DNA of 64,000 nucleotides from Geothrix sp. 21YS21S-4 (GTDB lineage: Bacteria > Acidobacteriota > Holophagae > Holophagales > Holophagaceae). The stretch covers positions 186,001-250,000 of the forward strand of contig NZ_CP132719.1 in NCBI RefSeq assembly GCF_030845995.1, read 5' to 3'. Under the pieces are notes generated by a model. That model did no database searches. It worked only from the letters and a program-made list of their open reading frames with translations, and was not told the origin of the DNA. This document shows, in pieces, positions 8,210 to 18,352 of this stretch; positions within the stretch are counted from its first letter, which is position 1, and the number at the start of each line of letters is the position of its first letter. A program made the position numbers and the translations under genes.

Positions 8210-10369
8210 ATGGCCAAGGCGCAGGCGCTCGAGCACTCCAGCATCTCACGGCTGGACCAGACCAAGATCAGCCAGTACTTCGGCTGCAACACGTTCAGCG
8301 AAAGCACCATGCGCGAACGGCTGCAGAAGGACGTCTACAAGGCCTACCGCCTGGCGCTGAAGCGCGGCGAGGCCCTGTCGCCGGAGGTGGCGAAGAGCGT
8401 GGCGCTCGCCATGAAGGAGTGGGCCCTCGAGCGGGGCTGCACCCACTTCACCCACTGGTTCCTGCCCATGACCGGCGCCACCGCCGAGAAGCACGATGCC
8501 TTCATCACCTGGGACGAGCCGGGCCAGGTCGTCGAGCGCTTCAGCGGCAGCCAGCTCATCCAGGGCGAGCCCGACGCCAGTTCCTTCCCCAGCGGCGGTC
8601 TCCGCGCCACCTTCGAGGCCCGCGGCTACACCGCCTGGGATCCGGCGAGCCCGGCCTTCCTGATGGAAGGGCCCCTCGGCAAGACCCTGTGCATCCCCAC
8701 CGCCTTCGTCGGGTACCACGGCGAGGCGCTGGACCACAAAGTGCCCCTTCTCCGCTCCATGGAGGCGATCTCCCGCCGCGCGGTGGAGGCCCTCTCCCTC
8801 CTAGGCGCCAAGGCGGATTCCGTCGTGGCCCAGTGCGGTCCCGAGCAGGAGTACTTCGCGGTGGACCTGGAGCTGGCCCAGCAGCGGCCCGACCTGATGT
8901 TCGCCAACCGCACCCTCCAGGGCGCCAAGCCGCCCAAGGGCCAGGAGCTGGAGGACCACTACTTCGGCAGCATCAAGGAGCGCGTCCTGGGCTTCATGCA
9001 GGAAGTCGAGCTGGAGTGCTTCAAGCTCGGCATCCCCGCCAAGACCCGCCACAACGAAGTGGCCCCCAACCAGTTCGAGATCGCGCCCATCTATGAGGCG
9101 GCCAACCTCGCCAGCGACCACAACCAGCTCCTGATGGAGATCCTCAAGTCCGTGGGCGAGCGCCACGGCCTGGCGATCCTGCTGCACGAGAAGCCCTTCG
9201 CCGGCGTCAACGGCAGCGGCAAGCACGTCAACTGGAGCCTGGCCACCGACGAGGGCCAGAACCTGCTGGAGCCGGGCCAGACCCCCGAGGAGAACCTGCA
9301 GTTCCTGTACTTCCTGAGCGCCACCCTCAAGGCCATCCACACCCACGGCGGCCTGCTCCGCGCCGCCATCGCCAGCGCCGGCAACGACCACCGCCTGGGC
9401 GCCAACGAGGCGCCGCCGGCCATCATGTCGGCCTTCCTCGGCGCGCAGCTCAGCCACATCCTCGACGCCATCGAGAAGGGCGACGCGGCGGACGCCTCCA
9501 TCCAGCGGATCCTCGACCTGGGAATCGGCAACCTGCCCCGCATCGAGAAGGACGCCACGGACCGCAACCGCACCAGCCCCTTCGCGTTCACGGGCAACAA
9601 GTTCGAGTTCCGCGCCGTGGGTTCCAGCCAGCCCATCGCCCTCCCGCTCACGGTGATCAACGCCGCCGTGGCCGAGGCGCTGGAAGTCCTGAACGGTCGC
9701 CTGGAGACCGAGATCGCGGCCGGCAAGGAGCACAAGGCGGCGGTGATGGTCGTGGTGCGCCAGACGATCATCGAGACCAAGGCCATCCGCTTCGAGGGCA
9801 ACGGGTATGCGGACGAGTGGAAGGCCGAGGCCGAGCGCCGCGGGCTGCCCCACGCCAAGGACACCGTGGCCGCCCTTCCCATCTGGGAGGAGGAGGCCTC
9901 CAAGACCGTGTTCTCCCGCGGCGGCATCCTGTCCGTGGGCGAACTGGAGTCCCGCCTCCACATCCGCCACGAGCAGTACCAGAAGGCCATCGCCATCGAG
10001 ACCCAGGTCCTGCGCGAGATGGCGGAAACGCAGATCCTGCCTTCCATCACGGCGGACCTCGGCGCTCGCGCCGAGAGCCTGGCCAAGCTGGCGGCCGCGG
10101 GCATCACCGTGCCCGAGACCCTGAAGGCCGCCCTGCAGGTCCAGGCCACGCTGGCCGGGGAAGCGCAGTCCCGCCTGCTGGAGATGAAGGCGGCCCTCGC
10201 GGAGGCGGAGGGGCTGGAAGACCTCCACGCCCGCACCGGCGCCTTCGGCGCGAAGGTGAACGAAGCGAAGCACGCCCTCCGCGAAGTCTTGGATCGCCTC
10301 GAAGAGGCCTGCGACGCCGACCTGTGGCCCCTGCCGAAGTACTGGCAGCTCCTGTCTCCCCTGGTCTAG
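8210..10369 (+). CDS. glnN: Type III glutamine synthetase
   Basis: This 719-residue enzyme makes glutamine from glutamate, ammonia and ATP. Its length (type I is about 470) and motifs (FTHWFLPMTGATAEKHD, QEYFAVD, RHNEVAPNQFEIAP, GSGKHVNWS, NRTSPFAFTGNKFEFR) identify the GSIII family, which forms dodecamers of two stacked hexamers. The frame stays open far upstream, but the ATG at 8210 is chosen because the family N-terminus starts here and a purine-rich AAGGGGGGGA site precedes it. No type I adenylylation Tyr is expected in this family. A strong bidirectional terminator follows. The long leader holds a hairpin (8131-8161). Confidence 0.96.
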   Translation: MAKAQALEHSSISRLDQTKISQYFGCNTFSESTMRERLQKDVYKAYRLALKRGEALSPEVAKSVALAMKEWALERGCTHFTHWFLPMTGATAEKHDAFITWDEPGQVVERFSGSQLIQGEPDASSFPSGGLRATFEARGYTAWDPASPAFLMEGPLGKTLCIPTAFVGYHGEALDHKVPLLRSMEAISRRAVEALSLLGAKADSVVAQCGPEQEYFAVDLELAQQRPDLMFANRTLQGAKPPKGQELEDHYFGSIKERVLGFMQEVELECFKLGIPAKTRHNEVAPNQFEIAPIYEAANLASDHNQLLMEILKSVGERHGLAILLHEKPFAGVNGSGKHVNWSLATDEGQNLLEPGQTPEENLQFLYFLSATLKAIHTHGGLLRAAIASAGNDHRLGANEAPPAIMSAFLGAQLSHILDAIEKGDAADASIQRILDLGIGNLPRIEKDATDRNRTSPFAFTGNKFEFRAVGSSQPIALPLTVINAAVAEALEVLNGRLETEIAAGKEHKAAVMVVVRQTIIETKAIRFEGNGYADEWKAEAERRGLPHAKDTVAALPIWEEEASKTVFSRGGILSVGELESRLHIRHEQYQKAIAIETQVLREMAETQILPSITADLGARAESLAKLAAAGITVPETLKAALQVQATLAGEAQSRLLEMKAALAEAEGLEDLHARTGAFGAKVNEAKHALREVLDRLEEACDADLWPLPKYWQLLSPLV

Positions 10370-10383
10370 TCCGCGGGAAGCGA

Positions 10384-10417
10384 AAAGAAAAGGGCCGCAT
10401 CCGCGGCCCTTTTCTTT
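10384..10417. terminator. Bidirectional intrinsic terminator between glnN and the outer-membrane barrel gene
   Basis: A perfect stem of 11 base pairs (AAAAGGGCCGC at 10388-10398 with its complement at 10403-10413, loop ATCC), extended by further A-T pairs and a run of T on both strands, sits 15 bases after glnN and 14 bases after the convergent gene. Confidence 0.85.
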
Positions 10418-10430
10418 GGTCGCTGTTCGG

Positions 10431-11021
10431 CTACCGCCCGAACCGGAACACGGCGCTCGCCTGGAGCCAGGTGGCCGTGTCGAAGTTGAACCCGTCGCCG
10501 CCGTGCTTGTCCACGAAGACCTGGTTCAGCGTTCCTTCCACCGAGAAGTTGCGATTGAAGATGTAGCCCGCGCCGCCGCGCGCGCCCAGCTTTCCGCTCT
10601 GGCTGTAGCTGCCGCCGCGGCGGATCCCCGCGCCGTCGGTGTACTCCCAGTCGTTCTTGACGCTGTTGAGGCTGGCGCCGGCGAGGGCGTACCAGCCCAG
10701 GTTCGGGCTGCGGAAGCGGTAGACCCAGTCGGCGCCGGCCTGCAGGATCTTGAAGTCGTTCTGGGCGTTCTCGAACCCGCCCCAGCCCGAGCCGGGGAAC
10801 GACTGGTAGGTGAGGTGCGCGCGGATCTCCTGGCGGGGCGCGATGGGGAATTCGAGGTGTCCGCCGACGTGGACGCCGAAGAACTGGTTGGTGCCCCATC
10901 CGGACTTGTCCTTCAGGTCGCCGCCGGGAAGGGAGAGGCCGGTGTAGAGACCGCCGGTGATGTCCTGGGCCGCCAGGGGCAGCGCCAGGAAGGCTAGGGT
11001 GAGGACAGCGCGGTGACGCAT
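10431..11021 (-). CDS. Outer-membrane beta-barrel protein
   Basis: This 196-residue protein has a cleavable signal peptide (about 1-18, ending LPLAAQ) and a mature part rich in Gly, Tyr and Phe with alternating polar and non-polar strands. The last strand ends in aromatic-rich AVFRFGR, as expected for a barrel inserted by BamA. Length fits an eight-stranded OmpA/OmpW-like porin-type barrel without a periplasmic domain. Function cannot be assigned. It is monocistronic, convergent with glnN. Confidence 0.75.
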   Translation of the reverse strand: MRHRAVLTLAFLALPLAAQDITGGLYTGLSLPGGDLKDKSGWGTNQFFGVHVGGHLEFPIAPRQEIRAHLTYQSFPGSGWGGFENAQNDFKILQAGADWVYRFRSPNLGWYALAGASLNSVKNDWEYTDGAGIRRGGSYSQSGKLGARGGAGYIFNRNFSVEGTLNQVFVDKHGGDGFNFDTATWLQASAVFRFGR

Positions 11022-11103
11022 GGAACCTCCGACGAAAGCGGCCCAGAACGGGTCAGGGGGCCAGCCTACCCGGACTCCGATTTTCCCGCGTCATCCGAAG
11101 GGT

Positions 11104-11592
11104 CTATTCGATCGTCACGCCGCGGCCGGTGCGGATCCGCTGTTCGATGCGGGAGGTGCTGTGCCCGGGCAGGAAGGGGATGAGGACCAGCCGCCCTCCG
11201 CGGCCCTCCACCACGTCGCGTCCCACCACTGTCTCCGGCGTGTAGTCCCCGCCCTTGACCAGGACGTCGGGCTGGAGCGCCGCGATGAGCGCGAGGGGCG
11301 TGTCCTCGTCGAAGCGGACCACGGCGTCCACGCTCCGCAGGCCGAGGAGGACGGCGGCGCGCGCCGCCTCGTCCTGCAGGGGCCGGCCGGTTCCCTTCAG
11401 CCGCGCCACGGAGGCGTCGCTGTTCAGGCCCACCACCAGGAAGTCGCCCAGGGCGCGGGCGTCGGCGAGGTACTGGACGTGGCCGGGATGGATGAGGTCG
11501 AAGCACCCGTTGGTGAAGCACAGCGTCTTCGGGCGGGGGAGGGCCGCGAGAAAGGCTTCGGGAGTCTGGAAGAAACGGGTGGGTGACGGCAT
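11104..11592 (-). CDS. rfaE2: D-glycero-beta-D-manno-heptose 1-phosphate adenylyltransferase (RfaE2/HldC-type)
   Basis: This 162-residue cytidylyltransferase-fold enzyme has the nucleotide-binding signature [10 protein letters not shown] and the C-terminal STSRIEQRI segment. It activates heptose 1-phosphate as ADP-heptose for lipopolysaccharide inner core. Only the adenylyltransferase domain is encoded; the kinase half found in HldE is absent here and must lie elsewhere. The ATG at 11592 is used because the upstream open frame overlaps the divergent zinc-ribbon gene and lacks family similarity. The start also gives the usual length of about 160 residues. Confidence 0.9.
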   Translation of the reverse strand: MPSPTRFFQTPEAFLAALPRPKTLCFTNGCFDLIHPGHVQYLADARALGDFLVVGLNSDASVARLKGTGRPLQDEAARAAVLLGLRSVDAVVRFDEDTPLALIAALQPDVLVKGGDYTPETVVGRDVVEGRGGRLVLIPFLPGHSTSRIEQRIRTGRGVTIE

Positions 11593-11649
11593 CGAAAGGG
11601 TCGGGATACCATGAAGGATTCGGGAAAAGGGTCCCGGGAGAAGTGTGCC

Positions 11650-11934
11650 ATGCCGCTCTATGAATACCGTTGCGAAGCTTGCGGCCAGCCCGAGGAGCGG
11701 CTGGAGACGCTGTCCGCGCCCCTCTTCCACGCGTGCCCGGTCTGCGGCGCCGCCGAGGGGATGAAGCGCCAGGCCTCGGTTTCCGCCTTCGCCCTGGCGG
11801 GGGACGGTTGGTACAAGGGGTCGGCTTCCGAGCCGGCGGCGGCTTCTCCGGCGGCCAAGGCCGACGCTCCCAAGGAAACGTCCAAGGGCCACGGGTGCGC
11901 CGCGGGCGGCTGCGGATGTCCGCTGGCGGGTTGA
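11650..11934 (+). CDS. FmdB-family zinc-ribbon protein
   Basis: This 94-residue protein begins [12 protein letters not shown], the hallmark of the FmdB/CxxC_CxxC_SSSS family, with zinc ligands C8, C11, C29 and C32. A low-complexity Ala/Lys linker (about 62-78) leads to a Cys- and Gly-rich tail ([10 protein letters not shown]), which may bind additional metal. The family is called a putative regulator after the fmd operon gene, but its role is not settled. The ATG at 11650 is chosen because the motif must start the protein. It precedes rpsL, with the rpsL promoter between them. Confidence 0.8.
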   Translation: MPLYEYRCEACGQPEERLETLSAPLFHACPVCGAAEGMKRQASVSAFALAGDGWYKGSASEPAAASPAAKADAPKETSKGHGCAAGGCGCPLAG

Positions 11935-11973
11935 CGCGGGGCGGTGATGTCCGTCCCATTTCGACCTGATGCG

Positions 11974-12001
11974 TTGACTTCCGGGCTCTTTCCGTTAGCC
12001 T
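11974..12001 (+). promoter_or_regulatory. Promoter for rpsL
   Basis: TTGACT (11974-11979) and TAGCCT (11996-12001) are separated by 16 bases, giving a transcript with a leader of about 110 bases before the rpsL GTG. The leader contains a perfect hairpin, CCGGCCC/GGGCCGG (12010-12026), followed six bases later by five T. That resembles an attenuator or ribosomal-protein leader. Confidence 0.5.
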
Positions 12002-12119
12002 AGATGGTTCCGGCCCCGTGGGCCGGCGCAGGTTTTTCATCCGTCCGACGTTCCCCGGTCTCCGCAGGAACCTCTCGGGCCCAGGCCCGGATCCACCGGT
12101 GCCTTCCTTGGAGGATGGT

Positions 12120-12518
12120 GTGCCTACCATCAATCAGCTGATCCGCCTCGGGCGGAAGACGTTCCAGAACAAGACCAAGAGCCCCGCGCTCGACGCCTGC
12201 CCGCAGAAGCGCGGCGTGTGCACCCGCGTGTTCACCACCACCCCCAAGAAGCCGAATTCCGCGCTTCGCAAGGTGGCCCGCGTGCGCCTCACCAACGGCA
12301 TCGAGTGCACCACCTACATCCCCGGCGTGGGCCACAACCTGCAGGAGCACAGCATCGTGCTCATCCGCGGCGGCCGCGTGAAGGATCTGCCGGGCGTGCG
12401 CTACCACGTGGTGCGCGGCACCCTCGACGCCACCGGTGTCGCGGGCCGCAACCAGTCCCGCTCCAAGTACGGCGCCAAGCGCCCCAAGGCTGGCGCCGCG
12501 CCGGCCAAGAAGAAGTAG
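12120..12518 (+). CDS. rpsL: 30S ribosomal protein S12
   Basis: This 132-residue protein of the ribosomal decoding centre starts with GTG (12120), placed 6 bases after TTGGAGGA; the N-terminus [12 protein letters not shown] confirms it. [12 protein letters not shown], the region of streptomycin-resistance lysines, is wild type. A Lys/Ala-rich tail makes it slightly longer than the 124-residue E. coli protein. It heads the str operon with rpsG 12 bases downstream. Confidence 0.98.
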   Translation: MPTINQLIRLGRKTFQNKTKSPALDACPQKRGVCTRVFTTTPKKPNSALRKVARVRLTNGIECTTYIPGVGHNLQEHSIVLIRGGRVKDLPGVRYHVVRGTLDATGVAGRNQSRSKYGAKRPKAGAAPAKKK

Positions 12519-12530
12519 GGGAGGTAAACC

Positions 12531-13001
12531 ATGGCTCGCCGTTCCGCACCCGCCAAGCGTGAGATCCTCCCGGATCCCGTCTACAACAGCCTCACCGTCT
12601 CCAAGTTCGTCAACATCCTGATGGAGCGCGGCAAGAAGGCCACCGCCGAGCGCATCCTCTACGGAGCGCTGGAAATCGTCGCCAAGAAGTCCGGCGAAGA
12701 GGCCCTCGAGGCTTTCCAGAAGGCCCTGAACAACATCAAGCCCACGGTGGAAGTCAAGTCCCGCCGCGTGGGCGGCGCCACCTACCAGGTGCCCGTGGAG
12801 GTTCCCCAGAACCGCCGCCAGTCCCTGGCCATGCGCTGGCTGAAGACCTACTCCGCCTCCCGCGGCGAGCGCACCATGCGCGACAAGCTGGCGGGCGAGA
12901 TTCTGGACGCCATGAACTTCCGCGGCGCCGCGATCAAGAAGAAGGACGACGTCCACAAGATGGCCGAAGCCAACAAGGCCTTCGCCCACTTCCGCTGGTA
13001 G
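12531..13001 (+). CDS. rpsG: 30S ribosomal protein S7
   Basis: This 156-residue protein nucleates assembly of the 30S head by binding the 3' major domain of 16S rRNA. A GGGGAGGT ribosome site precedes the ATG. In many bacteria S7 represses its own operon by binding the rpsL-rpsG spacer; the spacer here is only 12 bases, so that E. coli mechanism is unlikely. A strong hairpin with a T-rich tail follows the gene. Confidence 0.98.
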   Translation: MARRSAPAKREILPDPVYNSLTVSKFVNILMERGKKATAERILYGALEIVAKKSGEEALEAFQKALNNIKPTVEVKSRRVGGATYQVPVEVPQNRRQSLAMRWLKTYSASRGERTMRDKLAGEILDAMNFRGAAIKKKDDVHKMAEANKAFAHFRW

Positions 13002-13016
13002 CAGCCCGTCCGACGG

Positions 13017-13046
13017 AAAGGGCCGCCGCTCCGCGGCGGCCCCTTT
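13017..13046 (+). terminator. Terminator or attenuator between rpsG and fusA
   Basis: GCCGCCGC and GCGGCGGC pair around a TCC loop, flanked by AAAGGG and CCCCTTT and followed by CTT, 15 bases after rpsG. It should end or reduce transcription before fusA, so fusA may have its own promoter in the 60 bases that remain (a TTGACG lies at 13048-13053, without a convincing -10). Confidence 0.65.
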
Positions 13047-13105
13047 CTTGACGACCGATCCCTTTCGATCCTTTCCGCACCGAATCCCCTATTCAGGAGG
13101 CCGAC

Positions 13106-15214
13106 GTGGCCCGCCAGACCCCCCTCGAGCGCTACCGGAACATCGGCATCATGGCGCACATCGATGCCGGCAAGACCACCACGACGGAGCGCATCCTCTA
13201 CTACACCGGCAAGATCCACAAGATCGGCGAGGTGCATGAGGGCGCGGCTACCACCGACTGGATGGTGCAGGAGCAGGAGCGCGGGATCACCATCACGTCC
13301 GCCGCCATCACCGCCGCCTGGACCCCCCAGACGGGCCAGCTGAAGGGCGTGGAGCACCGCATCAACATCATCGACACCCCCGGCCACGTGGACTTCACCG
13401 CCGAGGTGGAGCGCTCCCTGCGCGTCCTCGACGGTGCCTGCGCCGTGTTCTGCGCCGTGGGCGGCGTCGAGCCCCAGTCCGAGACCGTGTGGCGCCAGGC
13501 CGACAAGTACGGCGTGCCCCGCATGGCCTTCGTGAACAAGATGGACCGCCCCGGCGCGAACTTCTTCCGGGTGGTGGAGATGATGCAGAGCCGCCTGAAG
13601 GCGCGCCCCATGCCCATCCAGATCCCCATCGGCGCCGAGGACGAGTTCAAGGGCGTGGTCGATCTCGTGATGATGAAGGCCCTCACCTTCGACGAGGCCG
13701 ACAAGGGCTTCAAGGTCCTCTACGGTGAGATCCCCGCCGATCTGGTGGAGACCGCCAAGGAGTGGCGCGAGAAGATGATCGAAATGGTCGCCGAGACCGA
13801 CGACACCCTGATGGACAAGTACCTGGGCGGCGAAGAGCTGACCGAGGACGAGGTCCGCACGGGCATCCGCAAGGGCTGCATCAACCTGACCTTCACGCCG
13901 ATGATGTGCGGCTCCGCCTTCAAGAACAAGGGCGTCCAGCCCATGCTCGACGCGGTGGTGAGCTACATGCCTTCGCCCCTCGACATCGCGGCCATCAAGG
14001 GCGTGGACGAGGATGGCAACGAGGCCGAGCGCAAGGCTGACGACAGCGAGCCTTTCAGCGCCCTCATCTTCAAGATCATGGCCGATCCCTTCGTGGGTTC
14101 GCTGGCCTTCCTGCGCGTCTATTCGGGCGTGCTGGCCGCCGGTTCCGGCGTCTACAACCCCGCCAAGGGCCGCCGCGAGCGCATCGGGCGCCTCCTCCAG
14201 ATGCACGCGAACAAGCGCGAGGACATCGAGGAAGTCCGCACCGGCGACATCGGCGCTGCCGTGGGCCTCAAGGATGTCCTCACCGGGCAGACCATCTGCG
14301 ACGAGAACCACCCCGTGATCCTGGAGTCCATGGACTTCCCCGATCCCGTGATCCAGGTGGCCATCGAGCCCAAGACCAAGGCCGACCAGGAGAAGATGGG
14401 CGTCGCCCTCAGCCGCCTGGCCCAGGAGGATCCCACTTTCAAGGTGAAGACCGATCCCGAGACCAACCAGACGATCATCGCCGGGATGGGCGAGCTCCAC
14501 CTCGAGATCATCGTCGACCGCATGATGCGCGAGTTCAAGGTCGAGGCCAACGTGGGCAAGCCGATGGTGGCCTACCGCGAGACGATTCGGAAGCGGGTCG
14601 AAGCCGAAGGCAAGTTCGTGCGTCAGTCCGGCGGTCGCGGCCAGTACGGCCACGTCAAGCTCATCATCGAGCCCAACGAGGCCGGCAAGGGCTACGAGTT
14701 CGTCAACGACATCAAGGGCGGCGTGGTTCCCAAGGAATACATCAAGCCCACCGACCAGGGCATCCAGGAAGCCATGCAGTCCGGCGTCCTCGCGGGCTAC
14801 CCCTGCGTCGACATCAAGGTCACCATCTTCGACGGCAGCTACCACGACGTGGACTCCAACGAAATGGCGTTCAAGATCGCCGGCTCCATGGGCTTCAAGG
14901 CGGGCTGCGAGAAGGCCTCCCCCGTGATCCTCGAGCCGATCATGGCCGTCGAGGTCGTGGTCCCCGAGGATTACATGGGCGACGTCATCGGCAACCTGAA
15001 CAGCCGCCGCGGCCGCATCGAGAACATGGAGGACCGCGCGGGCTCCAAGGTGGTCACCGCCAAGGTGCCCCTCGCCGAGATGTTCGCCTACTCCACCACC
15101 CTGCGCGGCATGACCCAGGGCCGCGGCAACTACACCATGCAGTTCTCGCACTACGAGGAAGCGCCCCGCAACGTGGCCGAAGAGATCGTGGCCAAGGTCA
15201 AGGGCGCCAAGTAA
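13106..15214 (+). CDS. fusA: Elongation factor G
   Basis: This 702-residue GTPase drives translocation and, with RRF, ribosome recycling. G motifs are intact: AHIDAGKTT (G1), the switch I Thr region RGITI, DTPGH (G3), NKMDRPG (G4). Domains II to V follow, including the [12 protein letters not shown] segment of domain V. It starts with GTG at 13106, five bases after AGGAGG. No tuf gene follows, unlike the standard str operon. Confidence 0.98.
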   Translation: MARQTPLERYRNIGIMAHIDAGKTTTTERILYYTGKIHKIGEVHEGAATTDWMVQEQERGITITSAAITAAWTPQTGQLKGVEHRINIIDTPGHVDFTAEVERSLRVLDGACAVFCAVGGVEPQSETVWRQADKYGVPRMAFVNKMDRPGANFFRVVEMMQSRLKARPMPIQIPIGAEDEFKGVVDLVMMKALTFDEADKGFKVLYGEIPADLVETAKEWREKMIEMVAETDDTLMDKYLGGEELTEDEVRTGIRKGCINLTFTPMMCGSAFKNKGVQPMLDAVVSYMPSPLDIAAIKGVDEDGNEAERKADDSEPFSALIFKIMADPFVGSLAFLRVYSGVLAAGSGVYNPAKGRRERIGRLLQMHANKREDIEEVRTGDIGAAVGLKDVLTGQTICDENHPVILESMDFPDPVIQVAIEPKTKADQEKMGVALSRLAQEDPTFKVKTDPETNQTIIAGMGELHLEIIVDRMMREFKVEANVGKPMVAYRETIRKRVEAEGKFVRQSGGRGQYGHVKLIIEPNEAGKGYEFVNDIKGGVVPKEYIKPTDQGIQEAMQSGVLAGYPCVDIKVTIFDGSYHDVDSNEMAFKIAGSMGFKAGCEKASPVILEPIMAVEVVVPEDYMGDVIGNLNSRRGRIENMEDRAGSKVVTAKVPLAEMFAYSTTLRGMTQGRGNYTMQFSHYEEAPRNVAEEIVAKVKGAK

Positions 15215-15431
15215 TCGGCGGGGGTTCCACGCTCCGCTGACGCTGCGCGAACACCCCCGCACCCCCGCATCTCGGTCTGGCAAAGCCGGTCCCTCGATGC
15301 TGACAACTTCAAGCATTCTTGTTTTACCTGCAGTTCTAGCCCCTCTCGGGGTGAGGCCGTTCTTCGAACCTTCGGGTTGCCGGGCCTCCTGATCCACCGC
15401 TTCCTCCTCCGGGAGGTCGTGCGTTCTTCTA
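15215..15431. other. Non-coding gap between the str and S10 operons, structured
   Basis: No gene is seen here. A hairpin made from GCGGGGGTTC (15218-15227) and GAACACCCCCGC (15249-15260) follows the fusA stop and may be its 3' end, though it lacks a T run. Further on are smaller stems, including AACC-TTCG-GGTT with a UUCG-type loop (about 15367-15379). Composition drops in GC towards the S10 promoter. Confidence 0.45.
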
Positions 15432-15467
15432 AAAAGCCGTTGAATTTACAGCGGCTTTTGTTATGCT
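15432..15467 (+). promoter_or_regulatory. Extended -10 promoter of the S10 operon, overlapping an 11-bp palindrome
   Basis: TTGAAT (15440-15445) and TATGCT (15462-15467), 16 bases apart, with TG at 15459-15460 as extended -10. The -35 lies inside an inverted repeat, AAAAGCCGTTG (15432-15442) and CAGCGGCTTTT (15449-15459), which would fold as an 11-pair stem with a six-base loop and a T-rich tail. The same bases could therefore be a terminator for readthrough from fusA, an operator, or both. Confidence 0.5.
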
Positions 15468-15558
15468 GATCAGCCCTGTCCCCGTTTCCGGGATGGATCC
15501 ACTTGGGCGGTCAACGCCCCACGTCTATGGACGGGTCTGCCGTCCCAATGGAGTGAGC

Positions 15559-15885
15559 ATGAAAGACAACATCCGCATCCGTTTGCGTGCCTTCGATCAC
15601 CGTCTGCTCGACCAGAGCACCCGCGAGATCGTGGACACGGCCAAGCGCACGGGCGCCCAGGTGGCCGGGCCCATTCCCCTGCCCACCCGGACGAACAAGT
15701 ACACCGTGAACCGTTCCCCCCACGTGGACAAGAAGAGCCGCGATCAGTTCGAGATCCGCACGCACAAGCGGCTGCTCGACATCCTGAATCCGACTCAGAA
15801 CACCGTGGACACCTTGATGCGCCTCGACCTCCCCGCGGGTGTCGACGTCGAGATCAAGGTCTTCAGCCGCCAGGGCAACCGGTAA
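15559..15885 (+). CDS. rpsJ: 30S ribosomal protein S10
   Basis: This 108-residue protein is a component of the 30S head and also, as NusE, of antitermination complexes. The open frame continues upstream, but the ATG at 15559 begins the family N-terminus ([14 protein letters not shown]) and lies downstream of the promoter at 15440-15467. GGAGTGAGC serves as ribosome site. It heads the S10 operon; rplC follows after 15 bases. Confidence 0.98.
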   Translation: MKDNIRIRLRAFDHRLLDQSTREIVDTAKRTGAQVAGPIPLPTRTNKYTVNRSPHVDKKSRDQFEIRTHKRLLDILNPTQNTVDTLMRLDLPAGVDVEIKVFSRQGNR

Positions 15886-15900
15886 GGGAGGGGAGAAGAC

Positions 15901-16527
15901 ATGTCCAAAGGAATCATCGGCAAGAAGCTGGGAATGACCCAGATCTTCAATGAGCAGGGGCAGATCGTCCCGGTGACCGTCATCCAGGCCGGTCCCTGCG
16001 TCATCGTTCAGCGCAAGACGTCCGCCAAGGACGGCTACGAGGCCGTGCAGATCGGCTTCGTGGACCCCAACGGCGGCAAGCGCGCCTCCAAGGCTGAGAA
16101 GGGCCACTGCGAGAAGCTGGGCATCGCCCCGCTTCGCGTCATCCGCGAGATCAAGGTGGATGCCTCCAGTGCCGCCCAGCCCGGCGATAGCGTCCTGGCG
16201 AGCGCCTTCGAGGCGAAGACCAAGGTGAACGTCACCGGCATCAGCAAGGGCAAGGGCTTCGCCGGCGTCATCAAGCGGCACCACTTCGCCGGCGGCCGCG
16301 CGACCCACGGCTCCATGTTCCACCGCGCTCCCGGCTCCATCGGCGGATCCAGCTACCCCAGCCGCGTGTTCCCCGGAATGCGCATGGCCGGCCACATGGG
16401 CGATGCCCAGGTGACCGTCCGCAACCTGGAGATCGCCAAGGTGGACGTCGAGAACAACCTGCTGCTCATCAAGGGCGCCGTCCCCGGCCCCAAGGGTGGG
16501 TACATCGTCATCAAGCAGGAGGCCTAG
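15901..16527 (+). CDS. rplC: 50S ribosomal protein L3
   Basis: This 208-residue protein is an early-assembly 23S rRNA-binding protein with an extension reaching the peptidyl transferase centre. GKKLGMTQIF at the N-terminus, the GKGFAGVIKRH segment and RAPGSIGGSSYPSRVFPGMRMAGHMG are conserved, including the Gln/Gly region modified in E. coli. GGGAGGGGAG precedes the ATG. One base separates it from rplD. Confidence 0.98.
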   Translation: MSKGIIGKKLGMTQIFNEQGQIVPVTVIQAGPCVIVQRKTSAKDGYEAVQIGFVDPNGGKRASKAEKGHCEKLGIAPLRVIREIKVDASSAAQPGDSVLASAFEAKTKVNVTGISKGKGFAGVIKRHHFAGGRATHGSMFHRAPGSIGGSSYPSRVFPGMRMAGHMGDAQVTVRNLEIAKVDVENNLLLIKGAVPGPKGGYIVIKQEA

Positions 16528-16528
16528 G

Positions 16529-17164
16529 ATGGCAGCGTTCCAGCACCCCGTCGTCAACTTCGACAACCAGTCGGTCGGCACTGTCGATCTCCTGCCCGAG
16601 GTGTTCAAGCTCGAGGACCTGAACCAGCACCTGATCTGGGAAGCGGTCCGCCACTTCCTGGCGAAGCGCCGCGCCGGCACCGCCAAGACCAAGGACAAGT
16701 GGGAAGTCAGCGGCTCCGGCAAGAAGCTGTGGAAGCAGAAGGGCACCGGCCGCGCCCGCATGGGCTCCATCCGCAGCCCGCTGTGGAAGGGCGGCGCCAC
16801 CGTCCATGGTCCCCACCCCCGTTCCTACGACTACGCCTTCCCCAAGAAGGCCCGCCGCGCGGCCCTGCGCAACGCGCTGTCCGCCAAGCTGGCGAGCGGC
16901 CAGGTGACGGTGGTCGAGAACTGGGACATCGCGTCCCACAAGACCAAGGCCTTCATTCAGACCCTCGGCAAGCTCGGCATCACCGGTTCCGCCCTCCTGG
17001 TGGGCACCGAGGCCAGCGAGAAGCTCTCCATGGCCGCCGGCAACAACCCCAAGCTGCAGACCATCGAGAGCCTGGGCGTCAACGTCTATGAGCTCCTCAA
17101 GTACGACCAGGTGATCTTCTCCAAGGAAGCCGTCCTGGCCCTCCAGGAAGTGGTGAAGCCATGA
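16529..17164 (+). CDS. rplD: 50S ribosomal protein L4
   Basis: This 211-residue protein lines the peptide exit tunnel with its long loop (GTGRARMGSIRSPLWKGG, the macrolide-relevant region). In E. coli it also represses the S10 operon; the leader structure needed for that was not identified here. The start at 16529 lies two bases beyond the rplC stop, with AGGAGG inside the end of rplC. The stop overlaps rplW by four bases (ATGA). Confidence 0.98.
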   Translation: MAAFQHPVVNFDNQSVGTVDLLPEVFKLEDLNQHLIWEAVRHFLAKRRAGTAKTKDKWEVSGSGKKLWKQKGTGRARMGSIRSPLWKGGATVHGPHPRSYDYAFPKKARRAALRNALSAKLASGQVTVVENWDIASHKTKAFIQTLGKLGITGSALLVGTEASEKLSMAAGNNPKLQTIESLGVNVYELLKYDQVIFSKEAVLALQEVVKP

Positions 17165-17436
17165 CCAAGATCTTCGACGTGATCCGCAAGCCCCTCCTCA
17201 CGGAGAAGGGCCAGATCCTGCGGGAAAAGAACATCCAGGTGTTCGAAGTCGCCACCTGGGCCACCAAGCACCAGATCCAGGAAGCCGTGGAGCTCCTGCT
17301 CCAGTCCAAGGTGAAGGCCATCCGCACCGTGCGGATCCCCAGCCGGACCAAGCGCCTGGGCCGCTTCGTGGGGACCTCCGGCCCCCGGAAGAAGGCCTAC
17401 GTCGAGCTCGCCGAAGGCGCCCCCGCGGCCGAGTAG
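17161..17436 (+). CDS. rplW: 50S ribosomal protein L23
   Basis: This 91-residue protein sits at the tunnel exit and is the docking site for trigger factor and SRP. PLLTEKG and the [15 protein letters not shown] segment fit the family. It is translationally coupled to rplD by ATGA. A gap of 83 bases follows before rplB, longer than usual in this cluster, without an obvious gene. Confidence 0.97.
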   Translation: MTKIFDVIRKPLLTEKGQILREKNIQVFEVATWATKHQIQEAVELLLQSKVKAIRTVRIPSRTKRLGRFVGTSGPRKKAYVELAEGAPAAE

Positions 17437-17519
17437 GCGACGACGCATCTCCTATGGCGGACGGACAAGCTTTGCCCACTATCGCCCGCCCTTTTCAACC
17501 CTGAGGCAAGAGGACAACC

Positions 17520-18341
<822 letters not shown>

Positions 18342-18352
18342 GAGGCCCGACA

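Noticed and set aside
15367-15379. UUCG-loop stem as a terminator or known ribosomal leader
   Set aside because: Only four pairs and no T run; no known S10 leader fold could be drawn with it.
12848-15397. An 849-codon open frame antisense to rpsG and fusA
   Set aside because: It mirrors the strong codon bias of fusA on the other strand; its translation is rich in His, Leu, Val, Asp and Gly with no known motif, and fusA is certain.
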